This document shows, in pieces, positions 6,276 to 9,076 of a DNA stretch of 9,076 bases (position 1 is the first letter of the stretch; each line of letters begins with the position of its first letter). A program made the position numbers and the translations under genes. The DNA is from Ignavibacteriales bacterium (lineage in GTDB: Bacteria > Bacteroidota > Ignavibacteria > UBA10030): positions 1 to 9,076 of the forward strand of contig JACQPU010000188.1 of assembly GCA_016207365.1 (NCBI GenBank). Reading direction: 5' to 3'. Under the pieces are notes generated by a model. It did not search any database. It was not told where the DNA came from and was given only the letters and a program-made list of their open reading frames with translations.

Positions 6276-6461
6276 TTACCAGCTCGCTTTTCTGAGGCCG
6301 GGGATTTTGCCCTCGAGAGCAAGCCCGCGAAGGCATATCCGGCAAATGCCGAACTTCCTGTAATACGCGCGCGGCCTTCCGCAAATATTGCACCGGTTAT
6401 GTCTCCGAACCTTGAACTTCGGCGTCTTCTTCGCCTTGACAATCATCGCTAATCGTGCCAA
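6276..6461 (-). CDS. rpsN: 30S ribosomal protein S14, type Z (zinc-binding)
   Basis: S14 sits in the head of the 30S subunit. The 61-aa length and the four cysteines Cys24, Cys27, Cys40 and Cys43 (CNICGR and CRICLR) identify the short zinc-binding form, not the longer zinc-independent form. It also shows VKAKKTPKFKVRRHNRC and ends with the conserved IPGLRKASW. The initiation codon is TTG at 6461 rather than the ATG five codons later. It has GGAGG with 7-nt spacing, and MARLAMIVKAKKTPKF matches the family start. It lies 15 nt after the true end of rplE and 41 nt before rpsH. Confidence 0.98.
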   Translation of the reverse strand: MARLAMIVKAKKTPKFKVRRHNRCNICGRPRAYYRKFGICRICLRGLALEGKIPGLRKASW

Positions 6462-6468
6462 ACGACTT

Positions 6469-6473
6469 CCTCC
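6469..6473 (-). promoter_or_regulatory. Ribosome-binding site deciding the TTG start of rpsN
   Basis: GGAGG lies between the rplE TAG stop and the TTG of rpsN, with 7 nt between it and the TTG. Spacing to the in-frame ATG five codons later would be far too long, so this site supports the TTG as the real start. Confidence 0.8.
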
Positions 6474-6476
6474 GCG

Positions 6477-6632
6477 CTATGGTTGTGATTCAGACGTCTG
6501 AAGGACTTCCTGTCGCTTCACGAACGGGAGCCCAAGTGATTTGAGAAGCTCATACGCTTCAAGATCGGTCCCGGCCGTGGTCACTAACGTAATGTCCATT
6601 CCGGAGATACGTGAAACATTATCGACGTCTAT
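6477..6632 (-). pseudogene. rplE: Remaining C-terminal codons of rplE after the premature stop
   Basis: These 51 codons plus a TAG stop (6477-6479) are in the same frame as the upstream L5 coding region. They read IDVDNVSRISGMDITLVTTA, then GTDLEAYELLKSLGLPFVKR and a short tail ending QTSESQP. This is the expected L5 C-terminus (family pattern E-I-D-x-D-x-V-x-R-x-x-G-M-D-I-T-x-V-T-T-A). No frameshift is needed; only the TAA codon interrupts it. The intact, conserved state implies either that the stop is a base-call or assembly error (GAA read as TAA), or that the mutation is very recent or read through. No ribosome-binding site is visible that would restart translation at the internal ATG. 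With the stop corrected, L5 would be 216 aa (6477-7127). Confidence 0.9.
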
Positions 6633-7127
6633 TTACGGAAAGATGATCTGCTCCCGGATTCCCACTGTGTAATTTCCGTGCCCGTCGAACGATTTGTCCG
6701 ACACGCCCCGAAAGTCCCGCACGCGCGGAAGTGCGACATTGATGAACCGGTCGAGAAACTCGTACATCCTGGCGCGCCTCAACGTTGCCCGGCATCCGAT
6801 CGGAATGCCCTCCCGCAACTTGAAATTCGATATGGCCTTCTTCGCGCGTGTAATTACCGCCTTTTGTCCCGTGATCGCTTCAAGCTCCTTCACGGCAGTG
6901 TCAAGGATTTTCGGGTCCTGCGTCGCCTTCCCGACACCGATATTCACGGAAATCTTTTCGAGCCGGGGTACCTGCATGACGCTCTTGTACTCGAACCGTT
7001 TCATCATCTGCCCCACGACTTCCTTCCGGTAGTGGAGCCACAGGCGCGGCGGGGGTGCCGGTTCGGCCGGCACATTCTTGGGCTGCGCCTTTTCCTTATG
7101 CTGCTTTTCCGCCTTTTCCTTCGCCAT
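6633..7127 (-). CDS. rplE: 50S ribosomal protein L5, cut short by an in-frame TAA
   Basis: L5 binds 5S rRNA and contacts the P-site tRNA elbow and the small-subunit head. The readable product is 164 aa. An N-terminal tail of about 25 Lys/Glu/Ala/Pro-rich residues is absent from E. coli L5. After it come the family core LHYRKEVVGQMMKRFEYKSVMQVPRLEKI, NIGVGKA, ELEAITGQKAVITRAKKAISNFKLREG and IGCRATLR, ending GHGNYTVGIREQIIFP. Translation then meets TAA at 6633-6635, where L5 proteins have Glu of IIFPEID. The same frame continues open for 51 more codons of recognisable L5 (next entry). The ATG at 7127 has GGAG 8 nt upstream and is preferred over the TTG at 7139. The missing part forms core strands of the fold, so a 164-aa product would probably not be functional. 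Confidence 0.93.
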   Translation of the reverse strand: MAKEKAEKQHKEKAQPKNVPAEPAPPPRLWLHYRKEVVGQMMKRFEYKSVMQVPRLEKISVNIGVGKATQDPKILDTAVKELEAITGQKAVITRAKKAISNFKLREGIPIGCRATLRRARMYEFLDRFINVALPRVRDFRGVSDKSFDGHGNYTVGIREQIIFP

Positions 7128-7144
7128 CGAAATCTCCAAATGCG

Positions 7145-7468
7145 TTAGAACATCTCGTTACAGTGCTTGCAGACGCGCATCTTCTTGTCTTTTCCGCTCG
7201 TCGCGTCCTTTACCGTCGTATAACCGACCCGCGTCGTTTTGCCGCACTTCGGACACACGACCATGACGTTGGAAACATGAATCGGAGCCTCTTTCTGGAC
7301 GATGCCGCCCTGCGGATTTTTCTGTGAAGGACGCGTGTGTCTCTTGACGACATTCACGCCTTCGATGATGATCCTCGATTTTTCCGGAAACACTTTGAGG
7401 ACTTTTCCCTGCTTCCCCAGGGCATTTCCCGCTATGACTTTTACCGTGTCGTTTTTCTGAACATTCAT
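7145..7468 (-). CDS. rplX: 50S ribosomal protein L24 with a C-terminal zinc-ribbon-like pair of CxxC motifs
   Basis: L24 is an early-assembly 23S rRNA-binding protein close to the exit tunnel. The 107-aa product has the N-terminal KOW segment (NDTVKVIAGNALGKQGKVLKVFPEKSR, about 6-32), then IEGVNVVKRHTRPSQKNPQGGI, typical of L24. The tail has Cys72-Pro-Lys-Cys75 and Cys100-Lys-His-Cys103, which could bind zinc, as in many bacterial L24 proteins. I chose the ATG at 7468 because AGGA lies 9 nt upstream and MNVQKNDTVKV matches the family start. An ATG three codons upstream has no well-spaced ribosome-binding site. rplE follows after 17 nt. Confidence 0.97.
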   Translation of the reverse strand: MNVQKNDTVKVIAGNALGKQGKVLKVFPEKSRIIIEGVNVVKRHTRPSQKNPQGGIVQKEAPIHVSNVMVVCPKCGKTTRVGYTTVKDATSGKDKKMRVCKHCNEMF

Positions 7469-7479
7469 GGCGTACATTC

Positions 7480-7848
7480 CTACAAGACTTCCGGTGCGAG
7501 GGAAATGATCTTCATGAACTGCCGTTCGCGGAGTTCACGCGCAACGGGTCCGAAAATACGTGTACCGCGCGGCTCGCCCTGCTGATTAAGAAGAACGGCT
7601 GCGTTTTCGTCAAACCGGATATAGGATCCGTCTTTTCGCCGCACTTCCTTCTTTGTCCTGACCACCACGGCGCGGGAAACGTCGCCCTTCTTCACCGGCG
7701 CTCCCGGAATAGCGCTCTTCACAGAGACCACTATGAGATCTCCAAGGGTGGCGTACCGTTTGTCATGGCCTCCCAGCACACGAATACATCTGATTTTCTT
7801 CGCCCCGGAATTGTCGGCAACGACAAGATTGGTTTCTTCCTGAATCAT
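7480..7848 (-). CDS. rplN: 50S ribosomal protein L14
   Basis: L14 binds 23S rRNA at the subunit interface, contacts L19 and forms intersubunit bridges. It also lies where the silencing factor RsfS binds in other bacteria. The 122-aa product is full length (E. coli 123). It starts MIQEETNLVVADNSGAKKIRCIRVLGG and carries the family signature region GDVSRAVVVRTKKE (about 55-68), then GSYIRFDENAAVLLN and the GEPRGTRIFGPVARELR segment near the end. A purine-rich GAGGAG lies just upstream of the ATG with short spacing. The stop is TAG, and rplX follows after 11 nt. Confidence 0.98.
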   Translation of the reverse strand: MIQEETNLVVADNSGAKKIRCIRVLGGHDKRYATLGDLIVVSVKSAIPGAPVKKGDVSRAVVVRTKKEVRRKDGSYIRFDENAAVLLNQQGEPRGTRIFGPVARELRERQFMKIISLAPEVL

Positions 7849-7867
7849 AGTCTCCTCGGTTCCGGGC

Positions 7868-8158
7868 TTATTTCGCTTTCTCGATGATTTCCACGAGTCT
7901 CCAGCGCTTGCGTTTGCTCAGGGGCCTTGTTTCCATGATCCGCACAAGATCACCGATGCCAGCTTCACGTTTTTCGTCATGCGCCATCAGCTCCGTCGTG
8001 CGGCGATAGTATTTCTTGTACAGCGGGTGGGGAACTTTCCGTTCAATGGCAACAACGATACTCTTCTGCATCTTGTTGCTTACCACCTTGCCGACGCGGG
8101 TCTTCCCCTGTCCGCGTTCTTGTGTTTCGCTCGCCGACGCCATCGCTTCGTTTGTCAT
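7868..8158 (-). CDS. rpsQ: 30S ribosomal protein S17
   Basis: S17 is a primary 16S rRNA-binding protein with an OB fold. The 96-aa product contains the family core RVGKVVSNKMQKSIVVAIERK (about 21-41), HPLYKKYYRRTTELMAHDE (44-62), GIGDLVRIMETRPLSKRKRWRLVEII. Compared with E. coli S17 it has a hydrophilic N-terminal extension of about ten residues (MTNEAMASASETQERGQ). The start at 8158 overlaps the rpmC stop by four bases (ATGA) and has GGAG 10 nt upstream. An internal ATG at codon 6 is possible but has a weaker signal. rplN follows after 19 nt. Confidence 0.97.
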   Translation of the reverse strand: MTNEAMASASETQERGQGKTRVGKVVSNKMQKSIVVAIERKVPHPLYKKYYRRTTELMAHDEKREAGIGDLVRIMETRPLSKRKRWRLVEIIEKAK

Positions 8159-8388
8159 TTCGTGGCTGCTCCTGGGGTCTCCGCAACGGAACGTTTCTGA
8201 AGCTCACGCTCCCGGAGAATGGTTTTCATGCGCGCAATATCCTTGCGTAGATGTCTGATGCTCATGGGGTTCTCAAGCTGGTTCAGCACCTGCTGAAACC
8301 GGAGGTTCGCCAGGCTCTCCTCGTTTTCCTGGATTCGCTTGTTCAGTTCTTCGTCGGACAACTGACGGATTTCCATCGGCTTCATCAC
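8155..8388 (-). CDS. rpmC: 50S ribosomal protein L29
   Basis: L29 is a small two-helix protein near the polypeptide exit tunnel, where it helps form the docking site for trigger factor and SRP. The 77-aa product shows the usual EIRQLSDEELNKRI first helix (about 6-19), the LANLRFQQVLNQLENP turn (26-41) and the IRHLRKDIARMKTILRERE second helix (44-62). A short variable tail rich in Ala, Thr and Lys follows. The start is ambiguous: GTG at 8388 lies 8 nt after GGAG, and ATG at 8385 lies 11 nt after it. I chose the GTG on spacing; the ATG would give 76 aa. The TGA stop overlaps the rpsQ start as ATGA, indicating translational coupling. Confidence 0.95.
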   Translation of the reverse strand: MMKPMEIRQLSDEELNKRIQENEESLANLRFQQVLNQLENPMSIRHLRKDIARMKTILRERELQKRSVAETPGAATK

Positions 8389-8400
8389 CGCGTCATCTCC

Positions 8401-8820
8401 TTACGCTTCGAGGTCGATGCGTGTCACGAACTTCGTTTTGATCGGCAATTTGTGGGCTGCCAGGCGAAGTGCCTGTTCTGCCACAGGTCGAGTGACGCCG
8501 CCGAGTTCGAACAACACACGGCCGGGCTTTATCACGGCGACCCAAAACTCCGGAATGCCTTTGCCCGATCCCATGCGCGTTTCCGCAGGCTTCTTGGTCA
8601 CAGGCTTGTCCGGAAAAATCCGAATCCACACTTTCCCCTCGCGCTTCATCATGCGGGTAAGAGCCACCCGCGACGCCTCAATCTGCCTTTGGGTGATCCA
8701 CCCGGGCTCAAGCGCCTTCAACCCGAAATCCCCGAACGCTACGGTTGCGCCTCGTGTAGCTTTTCCGGTCATCCGTCCGCGCTGGGCTTTTCGAAACTTA
8801 ACTCGTTTGGGCATCAACAT
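8401..8820 (-). CDS. rplP: 50S ribosomal protein L16
   Basis: L16 is a large-subunit protein near the A site and peptidyl-transferase centre. The 139-aa product matches the family's usual length (about 136-144). It opens with MLMPKRVKFRKAQRGRM, has the basic FGLKALEPGWITQRQIEASR segment (about residues 32-51), and the loop ETRMGSGKG (80-88) followed by EFWVAVIKPG. Arg82 in the RMGSGKG loop aligns with the arginine that is hydroxylated in E. coli L16. The first ATG (8820) is preferred over the ATG two codons later because GAGGAG sits 10 nt upstream of it. It is followed by rpmC after 12 nt. Nothing unusual is seen. Confidence 0.98.
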   Translation of the reverse strand: MLMPKRVKFRKAQRGRMTGKATRGATVAFGDFGLKALEPGWITQRQIEASRVALTRMMKREGKVWIRIFPDKPVTKKPAETRMGSGKGIPEFWVAVIKPGRVLFELGGVTRPVAEQALRLAAHKLPIKTKFVTRIDLEA

Positions 8821-8838
8821 AACTGCTTCACTCCTCTT

Positions 8839-9076
8839 TTACCGGGCCGGGCCGATAATTTCGCCTTTGCAGATCCACACTTTAACACCAATGGCACCAT
8901 AAATCGTCCGCGCGGTCGCGGTTGAGTAGTCGATATCGGCACGGATCGTCTGCAGGGGGATCCGTCCCTCTTTGTATTGTTCGGTCCTCGCGATATCCGA
9001 TCCACCCAGCCGTCCTGCGGTCATCACCCGAACGCCCTCTGCTCCCATTCTCATAGCCGCAGTAATGGCCTGCTTC
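8839..9076 (-). CDS. rpsC: 30S ribosomal protein S3, C-terminal part (gene runs off the window edge)
   Basis: S3 is a small-subunit head protein that lines the mRNA entry channel. Only the last 79 codons are here, reading from KQAITAAMRMGAEGVRVM through AGRLGGSDIARTEQY to the end GVKVWICKGEIIGPAR and a TAA stop. The GAEGVRV, GRLGG.DIARTE and DYSTATARTIYGAIGVKVWI blocks are characteristic of the S3 C-terminal domain. The N-terminal KH domain lies beyond the window. The protein ends soon after the core GVKVWI strand, without the longer basic tail that some bacteria have. It is followed after 18 nt by rplP, the standard S10-operon order. The product is certain; the start is not visible. Confidence 0.96.
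   Translation of the reverse strand, partial: KQAITAAMRMGAEGVRVMTAGRLGGSDIARTEQYKEGRIPLQTIRADIDYSTATARTIYGAIGVKVWICKGEIIGPAR

Noticed and set aside
6480..6635. The rplE interruption considered as a frameshift or as stop-codon reassignment
   Set aside because: The same frame resumes immediately after the TAA, so no indel is needed. TAA ends at least 13 other genes in the window, so it is a genuine stop codon in this organism.
8251..8925. Plus-strand open frame (224 codons) opposite rpmC and rplP
   Set aside because: It is a shadow of genuine minus-strand genes with no independent support.

Overview
The whole window is one densely packed ribosomal-protein gene cluster, with every gene on the minus strand. 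It is the fused S10/spc/alpha super-operon of a bacterium. Reading in the direction of transcription (high to low coordinates) the order is: rpsC (3' part), rplP, rpmC, rpsQ, rplN, rplX, rplE, rpsN, rpsH, rplF, rplR, rpsE, rpmD, rplO, secY, map, infA, rpmJ, rpsM, rpsK, rpsD (5' part). All products were recognised from their translated sequences. rpmJ (37 aa) and the start of rpsD were read directly from the reverse complement.

Region by region: 9076-7868 is the end of the S10-type block (S3, L16, L29, S17). 7848-3675 is the spc block (L14, L24, L5, S14, S8, L6, L18, S5, L30, L15). 3647-1557 holds secY and then map. 1557-1213 holds infA and rpmJ. 1163-1 is the alpha block (S13, S11, start of S4), which presumably continues into rpoA and rplQ outside the window. 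Most gaps are 3 to 50 nt, and two gene pairs overlap (rpmC/rpsQ and map/infA), as expected for one polycistronic, translationally coupled transcript. The genes supply small- and large-subunit ribosomal proteins, initiation factor IF-1, the SecY translocon pore and the enzyme that removes N-terminal methionine.

Organism: this is a bacterium of moderate GC content. The order secY-map-infA-rpmJ-rpsM with no adk between secY and map resembles the Bacteroidota/Chlorobiota/Ignavibacteria (FCB) side of the tree. The clear Shine-Dalgarno sequences (GGAGG, AAGGAG) argue against typical Bacteroidia, which mostly lack them. This placement is an inference, not a firm assignment.

Two things depart from an ordinary ribosomal operon. 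First, rplE (L5) has an in-frame TAA at 6633-6635, exactly where the family normally has Glu in the IIFPEID motif. The remaining 51 codons after it are intact and conserved, so this is either a sequence error or a striking nonsense mutation in an essential gene. Second, the rpsM-rpsK gap is 218 nt, far longer than any other here. It carries a six-copy 8-bp tandem repeat flanked by GC-rich hairpins and a near-perfect inverted GAATTC-containing pair, so it looks like a small dispersed repeat element that landed between two ribosomal genes. I see no defence system, mobile gene, CRISPR array or other undescribed multi-gene system.
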